The notes beneath the pieces are model-generated. The model was not told the origin of the DNA and made no database searches. It saw only the letters and a program-made list of their open reading frames with translations. Of a DNA stretch of 64,000 nt, positions 1 through 9,100 are shown piece by piece (position 1 is the first letter of the stretch; each line of letters begins with the position of its first letter). The position numbers and the translations under genes were made by a program. The stretch is from Desulfuromonas sp. KJ2020. Its GTDB lineage: Bacteria > Desulfobacterota > Desulfuromonadia > Desulfuromonadales > SZUA-540. The DNA lies in contig NZ_JAKUKE010000003.1 in NCBI RefSeq assembly GCF_024197615.1, positions 1,203,436-1,267,435 of the forward strand, in the 5' to 3' direction.

Positions 1-90
1 TATGCCAAGAGCAGCAGAAAGGGACGCGGTTGATTTTGCGCGATTTTCCGCAGAGGCAGGTCAAATTTTGTCAAGGACGGGTCGATAGAG

Positions 91-115
91 AAAAAGGCCG
101 GGAAAAGCCCCGGCC
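91..115 (-). terminator. Rho-independent terminator of the pyrophosphatase gene
   Basis: A GGCCGG/CCGGCC stem with a short A/T-containing loop is followed, on the minus strand, by a T run. It lies 28 bases past the pyrophosphatase stop codon, so it probably ends that transcript. I see no gene between 1 and 90. Confidence 0.75.
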
Positions 116-142
116 ACAGGAAAAGCAGGTCGACGGCAAAGT

Positions 143-1798
143 TCAGCCTTTAAGAACTTTAAGAAGGTGGGGAACCAGCTGCTTTTTGCGAGAAAGAACC
201 CCTTTGAGTTCAAAGAGATTTTCCTCTACCTGGGGATAACCGATCACGTAGGGCAGTTCTTTACCCCCCTGAGCCAGCAGAAGGCTGGTCTCCTGAACGA
301 TATCGGTAACAAGCAAGCCGACGGTGTCGAGCTTGCGTTCTTTTTTCAGCGCAGCCAACTCTTTGGTGATCTGTTCTTTCAAGGAGTGGAATTCGTGGAA
401 ACTGACAACCTCCACCTGGCCGAGGCCAAAAACACGTTCATCGGCCTTGTATTCCTTGAAATCGGCAAGGATCAGATGTCTGACGGAAGGATGAGCCGCC
501 AGCGCACTGCCGGCGCTGAAAATGCGACGTCCGAACTCATAAGGATCGAGACCGGCAAGTTGGCCAAGCCAGGTGGCAATTTCCCGGTCGGTGTCGGTGG
601 TCGTAGGGGATTTGAGTATGACCGTATCGGAAAGCAGACCGGCCAGCATCAGACCGGCAATAGCCCTTTCCGGCTCTCTCCCCGCCTGCCGATAAAGGGT
701 AGCCACCAGGGAACAGGTGCTGCCCAGCGGCTGATTAATAAAACGGATCGGATGATCGGTATGAAAATTCCCCAGGCGATGGTGATCGATGACCTCCATA
801 ATTTCGACCTTGTCGGCCCCGGCCACAGCCTGGGACAGTTCATTGTGGTCCACCAGGATGAGCTTGGCCTGGGATGGGGACAGCAGATTGCTTTTGGTGG
901 CCACCGCCGCCACCCTGCCCTCGCCATCAAGAACCACGACGCCAGGGTCTTTGGAGTGCAACAGCTTCAGGCGCAAATCATCCAGACGATCCTGCAGGCC
1001 GACACTTTGGTGATCGGACGTCACCAGTTCACGGACGGGAGTGGACAGCCGGGTCAGCCAGGCACTGGTCGCCGTATCAAAGGGCGTTGAGAGAATCGTG
1101 ACCCCTTTTTCCCGGGCCAGCTTGAGCATATCCGGCGACACCGGCAGACTGGCGGTGACAATGAGGAGGCGCACCCCCATTTCGACCGCCTGTCTCTGAA
1201 TATTCTCGCGGTCTCCCGTCACCAGAACCATGTCGCGCGGGTTGCATCCCTTAACACGCTCCCGGAAGGTGGCAGAGGCCATAGCGCCGACATAGAGGTT
1301 GAGTTCCTCCACTTTGTCACCAGCCCCCTCGGCCTGACAGAGAATGCTGGCCTTGAGACACTGGCGAATGGAGTCTACCGAGGCAATAACCCGACGGATC
1401 TCGCTCTCCTGCCGCGGGATCAGAAACCGCTCGGACACTTTTTTCAAAAACAGCAGTCCCAGCGGCTGCCGATCGTCGTCGATCACCGGCAACAGGCGGA
1501 TGTTATGCAGGTGAAAGAGTTCCAGGGCCCGTGACAGGGGCGCATTACCCGAAATGGTGACCACGTGTTCACCGACCACATCCTTGACCCTGGGATAGAC
1601 ATCCATGAGGAGTTGAGGCCTGGGTAGCGCCAGTTCATCCAGCACGAATTCGGTTTGACGGTTCAAGTCACCGGCCCTCGCCGCCTGCACCTGCGGCACC
1701 CCCTGCAGCTGTTTGAGACGGGCATAGGCCATGGCGCTGCAGACGGAGTCGGTATCCGGATTTTTATGCCCTATCACATAAACGGTTTCTTTACTCAT
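143..1798 (-). CDS. ppaC: Manganese-dependent inorganic pyrophosphatase with CBS and DRTGG regulatory domains
   Basis: Family II (DHH superfamily) soluble pyrophosphatase, hydrolysing PPi to two phosphates in the cytoplasm. The N-terminus carries the metal-binding GHKNPDTDS motif (residues 10-18). A CBS pair split by a DRTGG-type domain follows (about 70-310), then the DHH half resumes with VDHNE and the signature IDHHRLGN, and a DHHA2 domain closes the protein. At 551 residues it matches the long, nucleotide-regulated CBS-PPase subclass rather than the roughly 310-residue unregulated form. In that subclass CBS domains bind adenine nucleotides and tune activity; this is family knowledge. It is the only gene ahead of the terminator at 91-115. 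Confidence 0.93.
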   Translation of the reverse strand: MSKETVYVIGHKNPDTDSVCSAMAYARLKQLQGVPQVQAARAGDLNRQTEFVLDELALPRPQLLMDVYPRVKDVVGEHVVTISGNAPLSRALELFHLHNIRLLPVIDDDRQPLGLLFLKKVSERFLIPRQESEIRRVIASVDSIRQCLKASILCQAEGAGDKVEELNLYVGAMASATFRERVKGCNPRDMVLVTGDRENIQRQAVEMGVRLLIVTASLPVSPDMLKLAREKGVTILSTPFDTATSAWLTRLSTPVRELVTSDHQSVGLQDRLDDLRLKLLHSKDPGVVVLDGEGRVAAVATKSNLLSPSQAKLILVDHNELSQAVAGADKVEIMEVIDHHRLGNFHTDHPIRFINQPLGSTCSLVATLYRQAGREPERAIAGLMLAGLLSDTVILKSPTTTDTDREIATWLGQLAGLDPYEFGRRIFSAGSALAAHPSVRHLILADFKEYKADERVFGLGQVEVVSFHEFHSLKEQITKELAALKKERKLDTVGLLVTDIVQETSLLLAQGGKELPYVIGYPQVEENLFELKGVLSRKKQLVPHLLKVLKG

Positions 1799-1834
1799 GC
1801 CATGAATTTCCTTCCAAACTGGACACTCTGAATT

Positions 1835-2656
1835 TTATTGACGCATGGTTCCTTTGACGTCTCCCAGCCCGATAACCTTTTCGACAAGCCCTTTAACCGG
1901 CCTGCCGCTGGCATCCATCCACATAAAGACATCGCCGCCGGCCGTTTCAAAGACATCCGGATCAAGTATCACCTTGACCAGATGCCCGCCTGCCGGGAAA
2001 AAGGCCTTCGAGGGCCTGGCCTTTTCAGAAAGAATTTCAATCAGGATGTCAGCCGGGCCCTCTTTTTTGAAGGTGGGTATGCGATAGCGCGCCCCCGGCA
2101 CCAGGGGACCACTGTTTCCCAAGCGGAAATTATAGAAAGCCGTCAGAAAATCGTCGGGCCATTCCTCATGATTCCAGGCGATGACCTCTTCGCTCACCTT
2201 CTTGTCGCCGTTAAATTTCTGGTAGAGAATGGTGCGGTTTTCGCTATCGAAGGTATAACGCTTTATCCGATTGTTTATTTTGCCCTTTTTCTTTTTGAGA
2301 ATGTGCGATTCATACACCTGCGAATGCAAGCGCCCATCGTCGGTCGCCTGCATCACCGACACATAGCGCTGCACCCGGTCTCCCGTCAACCAGGCCGCCA
2401 CCCCAAGGGTCTTAGCTTCGAGCATGGCGCGGTAGGTATGAGGCGACTCTGCCCGCTCCAGTCGGATCCGGCCTTCCGCCAGTTGGTCAAACCAGAGAAA
2501 CGAGACATCATAGATGTAGTCTTCCCCTAAAAGGGCCTCGATGGCCGCCACAGGGGATAGAACGGCTTCGTCCGTGGCAAGCTCTGCCGCCAGAGGGGCA
2601 GAGACAGTCAATATCCAGACGATACCACTGAGCAAACATAGAACAGAGCGTTTCAT
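1835..2656 (-). CDS. DUF3108 domain protein, exported
   Basis: About 273 residues with an N-terminal signal peptide (MKRSV, hydrophobic core, then A-P-L-A-A cleavage region). The body resembles DUF3108: a beta-rich domain with a conserved DFLTAFYNFR stretch and a C-terminal region mentioning ASGRPVKG-type residues. The function of the family is not established; members are periplasmic or outer-membrane associated. I chose the ATG at 2656 because its first base is the last base of the upstream antiporter stop (TGATG overlap), indicating translational coupling. The GTG one codon earlier is possible. Confidence 0.8.
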   Translation of the reverse strand: MKRSVLCLLSGIVWILTVSAPLAAELATDEAVLSPVAAIEALLGEDYIYDVSFLWFDQLAEGRIRLERAESPHTYRAMLEAKTLGVAAWLTGDRVQRYVSVMQATDDGRLHSQVYESHILKKKKGKINNRIKRYTFDSENRTILYQKFNGDKKVSEEVIAWNHEEWPDDFLTAFYNFRLGNSGPLVPGARYRIPTFKKEGPADILIEILSEKARPSKAFFPAGGHLVKVILDPDVFETAGGDVFMWMDASGRPVKGLVEKVIGLGDVKGTMRQ

Positions 2657-3597
2657 CACCAGAATAGTCTCCAGACAAACAGCAGATAGGCCGCCAAAAG
2701 AAAAATCCCTTCCCGGCGCCCCAGGACAAGTCCCCGGTACATGAGAGGGATCAAGGCCATACTGAACAGGATCATGACGGGCAGCTCAAAGCGTAGCACC
2801 GCCGCCTGGATAGGCAAGGGTCTGATCAGGGCGCAGACCCCCAGGACAAAGAAGATATTGAAAATATTGCTGCCAATAACGTTACCGACACCCAGGTCCG
2901 ATTCCCCGCGCCAGGCACTGACCGAAGAAGCAGCCAGTTCGGGAAGGCTGGTTCCCAGAGCGATAACCGAGAGGCCAATGACCATCTCGGAAATACCGAG
3001 AGAACGTCCGATGAAAACCCCGGAACGCACCATCAATTCGGCGCCGGCCGCCAAACCGACGATACCGAGAAGGATGTAGAACATATCCTTCTTGCGATGC
3101 CCTTTTTCCCTGCGCACCATCCCCTCCGGAAGCTCTGCCTCCCCCTCTTCATTTGTGGCGTTTTTTAAACAGTACAGCAGAAAAGCCCCTAGAGAGCCGA
3201 CCATCAGCAGGCCGTCCCCTGCGGAAAGCACACCATCCAGGGCACAAAGCCACAGGAGCACCGAGGCACCAACCATAATGGGGATTTCACAAAGCACCGT
3301 CTTGCGGGTGACGGATACCGGTTGAAAAACGGCAGCGACACCGAGTATCAGCCCCACGTTGGCAATATTCGAACCGATAATGTTACCGGCTGCCAGATCG
3401 GACGACCCTTTGACTGCCGCCAGCAGCGAGACCATCATTTCGGGCATACTGGTCGCCAGAGCAACGACGGTCATGCCGATAACGAGAGGACGAACACCGA
3501 AGGATATGGCGAAACGCGAACTGCCCTCCACCAGAAACTCGGCGCCGTAGTACAGAACAGCTATCCCGACAAAAAAGAGAACAACAGCCAGAATCAT
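2656..3597 (-). CDS. Calcium/sodium antiporter (CaCA family, YrbG-like)
   Basis: A 313-residue inner-membrane protein with about ten hydrophobic segments. It shows the inverted-repeat signature of cation/Ca2+ exchangers: GNIIGSNIANVG after ATSMPE in the first half, and GNVIGSNIFNIF after GTSLPE in the second half. The acidic residues in these alpha-repeats bind the cation. Length and both repeats are intact, so it should be functional. It precedes and overlaps the DUF3108 gene, forming a two-gene unit. Substrate (Ca2+ versus another cation) cannot be told from sequence alone. Confidence 0.9.
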   Translation of the reverse strand: MILAVVLFFVGIAVLYYGAEFLVEGSSRFAISFGVRPLVIGMTVVALATSMPEMMVSLLAAVKGSSDLAAGNIIGSNIANVGLILGVAAVFQPVSVTRKTVLCEIPIMVGASVLLWLCALDGVLSAGDGLLMVGSLGAFLLYCLKNATNEEGEAELPEGMVRREKGHRKKDMFYILLGIVGLAAGAELMVRSGVFIGRSLGISEMVIGLSVIALGTSLPELAASSVSAWRGESDLGVGNVIGSNIFNIFFVLGVCALIRPLPIQAAVLRFELPVMILFSMALIPLMYRGLVLGRREGIFLLAAYLLFVWRLFW

Positions 3598-3772
3598 TTT
3601 AAAAACAAGACCTTTCAGAACAAATATCAGCCCTGGGACCCACGCAGGACCTTCAACCCCGGGCCAAAAGGGCGCACAGTTTACCTACGCAAAAGGAACA
3701 AGTCGAGCAGAATCATACCTCGTGCTTTACCCCGCAGGCAACCGGAGCTGCCTAATTTACAGCTCTTACTGC

Positions 3773-3802
3773 TTGACATTTGCATTAAGAGGACACTAAA
3801 AT
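3773..3802 (+). promoter_or_regulatory. Sigma-70-type promoter for the ArsR-like/methyltransferase operon
   Basis: TTGACA (3773-3778) and TAAAAT (3797-3802) are separated by 18 bp, about 50 bp before the ArsR-family start codon. The AT-rich stretch just downstream (3803-3830) could hold an autoregulatory operator, but I cannot define one. Confidence 0.65.
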
Positions 3803-3850
3803 CCGCATATTTCAATGCATTTTACAATCCAATAAAAGAAGGGTCCAATC

Positions 3851-4153
3851 ATGGAAAAGCTGGAATTTGACAAAATGCAGAATTATGATCGGGAAGCCGA
3901 GATTCTTAAGGTTCTTGGACATCCCGTTCGCCTGAAAATTATCGCCGGACTGATTTCTCAGACATGCAACGTCAAAAAGATTTGGGAATGCCTCGCCCTT
4001 CCCCAGGCTACCGTTTCCCAGCACTTGGCCCTTCTCAAGAACAAGGGGATTATCGAAGGCCAGCGTGAAGGGGTAGAAGTCTACTATCGCGTTGTTTCCA
4101 ACGAAGCCCGCCGCATCGTCCAATCGCTTTTTGAGGCACCTCCGGAACCATGA
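3851..4153 (+). CDS. ArsR-family winged-helix transcriptional regulator
   Basis: A 100-residue protein with the ArsR/SmtB fold: ILKVLGHPVRLKIIAGL (helices 1-2), recognition helix region LPQATVSQHLALLKNKGII, and a beta-wing EGQREGVEVYYRV. Two cysteines (TCNV and WECL) lie near the usual alpha-3 metal site, but the spacing is not the canonical ELCVCDL box, so a metal ligand is uncertain. Its stop overlaps the start of the methyltransferase gene (ATGA), so the two are co-translated. It probably represses its own operon; the inducer is unknown. Confidence 0.85.
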   Translation: MEKLEFDKMQNYDREAEILKVLGHPVRLKIIAGLISQTCNVKKIWECLALPQATVSQHLALLKNKGIIEGQREGVEVYYRVVSNEARRIVQSLFEAPPEP

Positions 4154-5325
4154 CCCGACTGACCCTGCGTGCCGGCCACGATCGCCGCGCCCGAGCGGGA
4201 CACCCCTGGATATTCAGCAATGAAATTGGAAACCTCGACCGCGCCCCCCAACCGGGGGAGGCGGTCGAGGTTTTCACGCATCGGGGGGAGTTCCTGGGCA
4301 TGGCCTATTATAATCCCCACTCCCTCATTGCCGCCCGCATTCTCTCGCGCGCCAGAGAGTCCATCGACACCCCCGAGTTTTTTCACGCACGCTTCAGGGC
4401 GGCCCTGCTCTACCGTCAGCATTTTTACGGTGATCTGGCCACTATGCGCCTGGTGCATGGCGAGGGCGACGGTCTACCAGGACTCGTGGTCGACCGCTAC
4501 GGCGACATCCTCTCCCTGCAGATTCTGACCCTGGGCATGGAGTGTCGACGCCAGGCGATTGTGCAGGCTTTGACCGATCTTTGGCAGCCGCAGGCCATCG
4601 TCGCCCGCAACGATGTGGCCGTGCGCGAGCTTGAAGGTCTGGACTGCCGGGTGGAAATTCTGCAGGGCGAGTTGCCCGAAGACGTCATAATGACGGAACA
4701 CGGCTTGCGCTTCCGCGTGGATGTTCTGGGGGGACAGAAGACGGGGCATTTTCTGGATCAGAAAGAGAATCACCTGGCCCTGAAGCCATTCGTATCAGGG
4801 CACCGGGTTCTCGACTTGTTCTGCTATTCGGGAAGCTGGTCGGTACACGCCGCCCGCTATGGGGCCCGCGAGGTGCTGGGCATCGACATTTCGGAAGGCG
4901 CTCTGGCGCTGGCGCGGGAAAATGCCCGCCTAAATTTTGTGGAAGGCCGCTGTTCTTTCGAAAGAACCGATGTTTTTGATTTTCTGCGCAGCCTCAACCG
5001 GGACCGCCAGACCTTCGACACCATCATCCTCGACCCACCGGCCTTCGTCAAAAGTCGCAAGAAACTCCCGGAAGCCATCAAGGGCTATCTCACCATCAAC
5101 CGCCGGGCCATGGAAGCGGTGACGCCTGGCGGCTACCTCTTTACCTGCTCCTGCTCCCACCATATGAGCCGGGACATCTTTCTGGATACCTTGAGCAAGG
5201 CCGCCGTACAGGCAGGCCGGGCCGTACGCCTGCTGGAAATGCGCAGCCAGGCCTACGACCACCCGGTCCTGTTGTCCTGCCCGGAGACCGAATACCTCAA
5301 ATGCGCCATCCTCTGCGTCGAGTAG
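4150..5325 (+). CDS. Class I SAM-dependent RNA methyltransferase (RlmI/RlmL-like, PUA domain)
   Basis: A 391-residue protein with an N-terminal PUA-type domain (LTLRAGHDRRARAGHPWIF), a central region with QKTGHFLDQKENH, and a Rossmann methyltransferase domain. The SAM motif is VLDLFCYSGSWS, the acidic motif II is LGIDIS, and the catalytic-site motif is DPPAF. This layout is that of 23S rRNA m5C methyltransferases of the RlmI family (COG1092). Which nucleotide it modifies is not certain. It overlaps the ArsR-like gene by four bases. Confidence 0.88.
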   Translation: MTRLTLRAGHDRRARAGHPWIFSNEIGNLDRAPQPGEAVEVFTHRGEFLGMAYYNPHSLIAARILSRARESIDTPEFFHARFRAALLYRQHFYGDLATMRLVHGEGDGLPGLVVDRYGDILSLQILTLGMECRRQAIVQALTDLWQPQAIVARNDVAVRELEGLDCRVEILQGELPEDVIMTEHGLRFRVDVLGGQKTGHFLDQKENHLALKPFVSGHRVLDLFCYSGSWSVHAARYGAREVLGIDISEGALALARENARLNFVEGRCSFERTDVFDFLRSLNRDRQTFDTIILDPPAFVKSRKKLPEAIKGYLTINRRAMEAVTPGGYLFTCSCSHHMSRDIFLDTLSKAAVQAGRAVRLLEMRSQAYDHPVLLSCPETEYLKCAILCVE

Positions 5326-5337
5326 AACCGTCTCTAT

Positions 5338-6150
5338 TCAGTCGCCTTTTACGCCAACTCCATAAATGACCTGATACGTGGCCGGAACTCCTTCAGGGCC
5401 ACCATACTGCCGGGTGTAGTGCTCTGCCATGCACTGCATGACCCGTCGTGACGCCAGGCCAGGCGGACGATGGGCGGAAGCATTCTGCGCCCCGATCCCC
5501 TTGAGAGAGCGCAGCAACCGGGTGACGTCCGGATGGTATTCGATTTCACGCTCCTCAAATACGTGCAGAGAATGAAAACCCCCTTTCTCCATGGCTCCCC
5601 TGACCAACTGGATATCCGGAAAAGTCTGGAAATGGGAAGATCTTCCTTCTCCAACCTGCGACAGGGCAAAGTGATGGGAGTTCTTCAGCTCGAAGAGCGT
5701 CTCATGACCGAAAAGGGCAAAAGCGAAGACACCGCCAGGCAACAGCACCCGGTCGGCTTCACCAAAAGCCTTTTCCAGATCGGGCACCCATTGATAGACC
5801 GAGCTCGAACAGACCAGGGAGAAACGGGCGCCGGCCAGGGGAAGCGAGCAGCCGTCAGCATCGAGAGCCAAGGCTTCGGGTAGCCGCCGCCTGGCCTGGC
5901 AGGTCATGCCGTGGGCGAGATCGGAAACAACCAGGGTGACTTGGGGACACAGGGGGCGCAGGGCCGCCGCAAGCAGGCCTGTTCCGCAGCCAATGTCCAG
6001 TACGGGACCCCGAAAAGGAGCCCGTTCGCGCAGCAACCCGACCAGTCGCGCAATGACTCTCGCCTGCACGACCGCGTATCGCTCGTATTCTTGGGCATGG
6101 CTCGAAAAGTTTCGCCGCACGTGTGAACGCACAGCCGGGGCGGCAGTCAT
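5338..6150 (-). CDS. bioC: Malonyl-ACP O-methyltransferase BioC
   Basis: SAM-dependent methyltransferase of about 270 residues with motif I VLDIGCGTGLLA and the BioC-like LVCSSSVYQWVPDLEKAF region. BioC methylates malonyl-ACP so that it can be elongated by fatty-acid synthase to pimeloyl-ACP methyl ester, the first step of the E. coli-type biotin route. The ATG at 6150 overlaps the bioH stop (ATGA), which decides the start over the upstream GTG at 6168. It is the last gene of the bioW-F-H-C operon. Confidence 0.9.
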   Translation of the reverse strand: MTAAPAVRSHVRRNFSSHAQEYERYAVVQARVIARLVGLLRERAPFRGPVLDIGCGTGLLAAALRPLCPQVTLVVSDLAHGMTCQARRRLPEALALDADGCSLPLAGARFSLVCSSSVYQWVPDLEKAFGEADRVLLPGGVFAFALFGHETLFELKNSHHFALSQVGEGRSSHFQTFPDIQLVRGAMEKGGFHSLHVFEEREIEYHPDVTRLLRSLKGIGAQNASAHRPPGLASRRVMQCMAEHYTRQYGGPEGVPATYQVIYGVGVKGD

Positions 6151-6950
6151 GGCAGAAACTCTCTCCACAGCGCAAAAACGTCCTCGGGGGAACTCAGAAA
6201 AGGGGCATGGCCGGCACCAGGCAAAGCAGCAAGGCGTGCCAAGGGCAACTGCTGCGCCAGGTAAGCTCCGGCCGCGAAGGGAATAATCCGATCCATTTCG
6301 CCATGTACGACCAGCACCGGCACGTCAATCTGCGCCAGACCGGCCCGCAGATCAACCTGAGACAACGTGTCCAGAGTCTCCAGCGCTACCGCCTCAAGCG
6401 GGAGGCGACCGGCCCGCACGGCAAAATCGACGACGCGCCAGAAGCGTTCCCGGGACATTTCCCCTTCTTCAAATTGGCGGGAGAAAAAATCTCCCATGGC
6501 TTTTTGATAGTTGCGGTCCAGGTCGCGTTTCATCGCCCTGACCTGCCCGACAGGAAGTCCTGCGCTCCAGCCGTTGCCGGCCACAAAACGAGGGGTGGTC
6601 GATTGCAGAATGATCCTGCCAACTTTTTCCCGCAGAGCCATGGCCAGATGCAGGGCCACCTGGCCGCCAAGAGACCAGCCGAGCAGCGACACTTCGCCCT
6701 CTACGGTCTTTTCCATCCAAGTGGCCACATCGCCGGCCAGGTCGGCCAGCAGGTAGCCCGGCCCAGGCTCCGACTCGCCGTGTCCGCGCAGGTCGGGAGC
6801 CAGCACCCGGAATGAGGACGAAAAGGCCGCTATGGCTTCGCTGAATACGGCGGAGGACATACTCCAGCCGTGTAGCATGACCAGCACCGGCCCCGAACCG
6901 GACTCACGATAGGCGAGGCGGCGACCGTCAGGCAACACAAAGGTCTTCAT
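6147..6950 (-). CDS. bioH: Pimeloyl-ACP methyl ester carboxylesterase BioH
   Basis: Alpha/beta hydrolase of 267 residues. It has the nucleophile elbow GWSLGG, identical in type to E. coli BioH, the acid region [11 protein letters not shown], and the catalytic histidine in [14 protein letters not shown]. BioH removes the methyl group placed by BioC, releasing pimeloyl-ACP. Position directly next to bioC and bioF, with ATGA overlaps on both sides, supports BioH over a generic esterase. Confidence 0.88.
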   Translation of the reverse strand: MKTFVLPDGRRLAYRESGSGPVLVMLHGWSMSSAVFSEAIAAFSSSFRVLAPDLRGHGESEPGPGYLLADLAGDVATWMEKTVEGEVSLLGWSLGGQVALHLAMALREKVGRIILQSTTPRFVAGNGWSAGLPVGQVRAMKRDLDRNYQKAMGDFFSRQFEEGEMSRERFWRVVDFAVRAGRLPLEAVALETLDTLSQVDLRAGLAQIDVPVLVVHGEMDRIIPFAAGAYLAQQLPLARLAALPGAGHAPFLSSPEDVFALWREFLP

Positions 6951-8122
6951 CGGCCGGCTCCGACCGCCGCCTGTAAAATCAGCTCGGCGGCCCTCTCCAG
7001 ATCTTCGGGTTCGTGGGTCGCCATAAGGGTGGCGCGCAGACGACAGTTTCCGGCAGGAACCGTGGGCGGTCGGATGCCCTGGACAAAGACCCCTGCAGCC
7101 AGCAGACTTTCGGCCAGTTTCATGGTCGGCGCAGGCTCGCCGGTGAGCACCGGCACAATCTGGGTGGTACTATGGCCCGTCGACAGACCGCCCCTTTGCA
7201 GGCGGTCGGCCAGGAGGTTTCGATTGTGCCAGAGTGCCCGGCGCAGGCTTTCCCCCTCGGGACTTTCGACGACGTCGAGGGCAGCCAAGGCCGTAACGGG
7301 GATGGAGGGGGGCAAGCTCGTCGAAAAGATAAAAGAACGCGAGCGATTGATCAGGGTATCGACAATCACCCGGTCGGCCGCCACATAGGCGCCAAAGCAG
7401 CCGAGCGCCTTGCCCAGCGTCCCCATGTGCAGATCCACCTCGGCCAGACAGCCGAGATGCTCGGCCGTGCCCCGCCCGCTCTCACCCAGCACGCCGGTGC
7501 CGTGAGCATCGTCGACCATAAGCAGGGCACCGTAGCGTTTTTTCAGGCGAACCAGCGCGACAAGGGGCGCCAGATCGCCATCCATACTGAAGACGCCGTC
7601 GGTGACAATCACCCAGCGGCCCTGGCGTGTTTTTTCTTCCTGGTGCATCAATCGCTCCAAGGCATCCGCATCTCCATGGGGATAGACCACCGTCCTCGCT
7701 TTGGATAAACGGCAGCCATCGACGATGGAGGCATGGTTGAGGGCATCGGAGAAAATGACGTCATCGGGACCGAACAGTCCCTGCAGCAGGCCGGTGTTGG
7801 CGGCATAACCGGAATTGAACAGCAGGGCCGCTTCGGTTCCCTTAAAGGCGGCCAGCCTCTCTTCCAGCTGGGCGTGGGGGGTCATGGAACCGGAGATAAG
7901 ACGGCTGCCTCCCGTCCCTACCCCCCAATCCCGGGCCGCCTGGGCCGCGGCTTCGATCAGAATGGCATGACTGGCCAGGCCCAGATAGTTGTTGCTGCAC
8001 AGCAGCAGCACTTCCTGCCCGTTTAACCAAACCTTCGGCCCTTGCGAACTCTCAACGGTTCGCAACACGCGGAACATGTTCTGCTTCTTCAAACGTTCAA
8101 GCTCAGCGGTCCAGGAGATCAC
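6947..8122 (-). CDS. bioF: 8-amino-7-oxononanoate synthase BioF
   Basis: A 391-residue PLP-dependent alpha-oxoamine synthase. It condenses pimeloyl-CoA/ACP with L-alanine to 8-amino-7-oxononanoate. Visible motifs include the substrate region [11 protein letters not shown], the glycine-rich [10 protein letters not shown], the PLP aspartate region [11 protein letters not shown], and the Schiff-base lysine region [13 protein letters not shown]. The start is GTG at 8122, preceded by a GGAGG about six bases upstream. It overlaps the end of bioW by 20 bases. Confidence 0.94.
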   Translation of the reverse strand: MISWTAELERLKKQNMFRVLRTVESSQGPKVWLNGQEVLLLCSNNYLGLASHAILIEAAAQAARDWGVGTGGSRLISGSMTPHAQLEERLAAFKGTEAALLFNSGYAANTGLLQGLFGPDDVIFSDALNHASIVDGCRLSKARTVVYPHGDADALERLMHQEEKTRQGRWVIVTDGVFSMDGDLAPLVALVRLKKRYGALLMVDDAHGTGVLGESGRGTAEHLGCLAEVDLHMGTLGKALGCFGAYVAADRVIVDTLINRSRSFIFSTSLPPSIPVTALAALDVVESPEGESLRRALWHNRNLLADRLQRGGLSTGHSTTQIVPVLTGEPAPTMKLAESLLAAGVFVQGIRPPTVPAGNCRLRATLMATHEPEDLERAAELILQAAVGAGR

Positions 8123-8924
8123 GCAGCGCCTCCAGCGAAAGGGGGAGATTCAGGCGACCAAGACGGACGGCCAGCCAGGGGGTATCATGCAGAAAAGAGA
8201 TCAGCGGAGCCGTATCCTGCAGCCCTGACGGCACAAAGAACGCGCGACCGCCACGGACGACACCGAGGGGCTTGAGATGGGGAAAACGAACATAGCCCAG
8301 ACCGGGGGTCGCCACATAGCCGGCGGTGTAGTCCGGGTCGTCGGACCAGCAGAGTTCAGCGAGCACCTGCCCCGAGGCGATCACCTTGGCGGCCAGAAGC
8401 AGCGCCTCGCGCACATGAGCGTTGTCCAGTCCCAGCGGACGCAGGGCGCGGCGCAGGTCGTCGGCGGTGACCGCGTCCAGCCCAAACCGACTGACGCGTA
8501 CTCCACGGGCGGGGTCGGGTTCAAGACGTTCGCCGCTGGAGGCATTCACCAGCATGGCCCCGCGCATGGCTTTATGGCCGGGAGCCGCCCCCTGGCTGAG
8601 AGCGTCCAGAGTGCGCGTTATGGCCTGCTCGGAGACCCCGACCCCGGCCAGCAACTGCGTCGCCGCCCGGCGACCTTCACGGTAGTCGGCCACGGGCACT
8701 GTGACCAGGTCAGGCAGGCTGCCTTTTTTCACCTCGGTGCCGGTGAGATCATCAATACTGATCCGGATGCTCTGGGCTTTCCCCCGCGAATGCCCCAAGG
8801 CCCTTGCCACAAGGTCACCCGCTACAGCTCTAAGCTCGCCTTCGCTCACCAACGCCTCGGCGCCGGAGAGATGGTCACCCAGACAGGTGGCATGCATGCG
8901 AATACTGTAAAGGCTCTCTTCCAT
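8103..8924 (-). CDS. bioW: 6-carboxyhexanoate--CoA ligase (pimeloyl-CoA synthetase) BioW
   Basis: A 273-residue protein matching BioW of Bacillus along its length: YSIRMHA at the N-terminus, GLSHSRGK-like [25 protein letters not shown], and the strongly conserved [13 protein letters not shown]-like [17 protein letters not shown]. BioW activates free pimelate to pimeloyl-CoA using ATP. The ATG at 8924 has no Shine-Dalgarno and lies only a few bases after the predicted -10, suggesting a nearly leaderless mRNA. It is the first gene of the operon and is controlled by the BirA-like operator upstream. Its coexistence with BioC/BioH is discussed in the findings. Confidence 0.93.
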   Translation of the reverse strand: MEESLYSIRMHATCLGDHLSGAEALVSEGELRAVAGDLVARALGHSRGKAQSIRISIDDLTGTEVKKGSLPDLVTVPVADYREGRRAATQLLAGVGVSEQAITRTLDALSQGAAPGHKAMRGAMLVNASSGERLEPDPARGVRVSRFGLDAVTADDLRRALRPLGLDNAHVREALLLAAKVIASGQVLAELCWSDDPDYTAGYVATPGLGYVRFPHLKPLGVVRGGRAFFVPSGLQDTAPLISFLHDTPWLAVRLGRLNLPLSLEALRDLLDR

Positions 8925-8932
8925 GGCGGCGA

Positions 8933-8961
8933 AATTAACACGGCTTTTTCAATCCTGTCAA
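8933..8961 (-). promoter_or_regulatory. Predicted bioW promoter overlapping the BirA operator
   Basis: On the minus strand TTGACA (complement of 8956-8961) is followed after 17 bp by TTAATT (complement of 8933-8938). The -35 is perfect; the -10 is weak. The -35 sits inside the right half of the biotin operator, as expected for repression by BirA. Transcription would start about at the bioW ATG. Confidence 0.5.
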
Positions 8962-8985
8962 CCACCATGCTAGTTGCGGTTGACA
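8956..8985. promoter_or_regulatory. BirA (biotin repressor) operator
   Basis: A perfect inverted repeat TGTCAACC - 14 bp - GGTTGACA. This matches the known bacterial BirA signal, TTGTAAACC-N14/15-GGTTTACAA, in half-site length, orientation and spacing. It lies between bioW and the divergent MFS gene and covers the bioW -35 hexamer. Confidence 0.88.
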
Positions 8986-9039
8986 TCCATCCCCTGCCCC
9001 CGTCCGAATCATTAAAAAGTGTCTCCGCCTACCCCATTC

Positions 9040-9068
9040 TTGACCTTTTACGAAGGGCGTCTTATAAG
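9040..9068 (+). promoter_or_regulatory. Sigma-70-type promoter of the MFS transporter gene
   Basis: TTGACC (9040-9045) and TATAAG (9063-9068) with a 17-bp spacer, 33 bp before the ATG. It lies 54 bp away from the BirA operator, so direct biotin repression of this promoter is not obvious. Confidence 0.65.
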
Positions 9069-9100
9069 AGACATTCCTCCAGCAAAAAGGCCAGACCGGT

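Noticed and set aside
8980-9008. Second, plus-strand promoter using the TTGACA of the BirA operator
   Set aside because: No acceptable -10 at 16-18 bp (TCCGAA); a better promoter for the MFS gene exists at 9040-9068.
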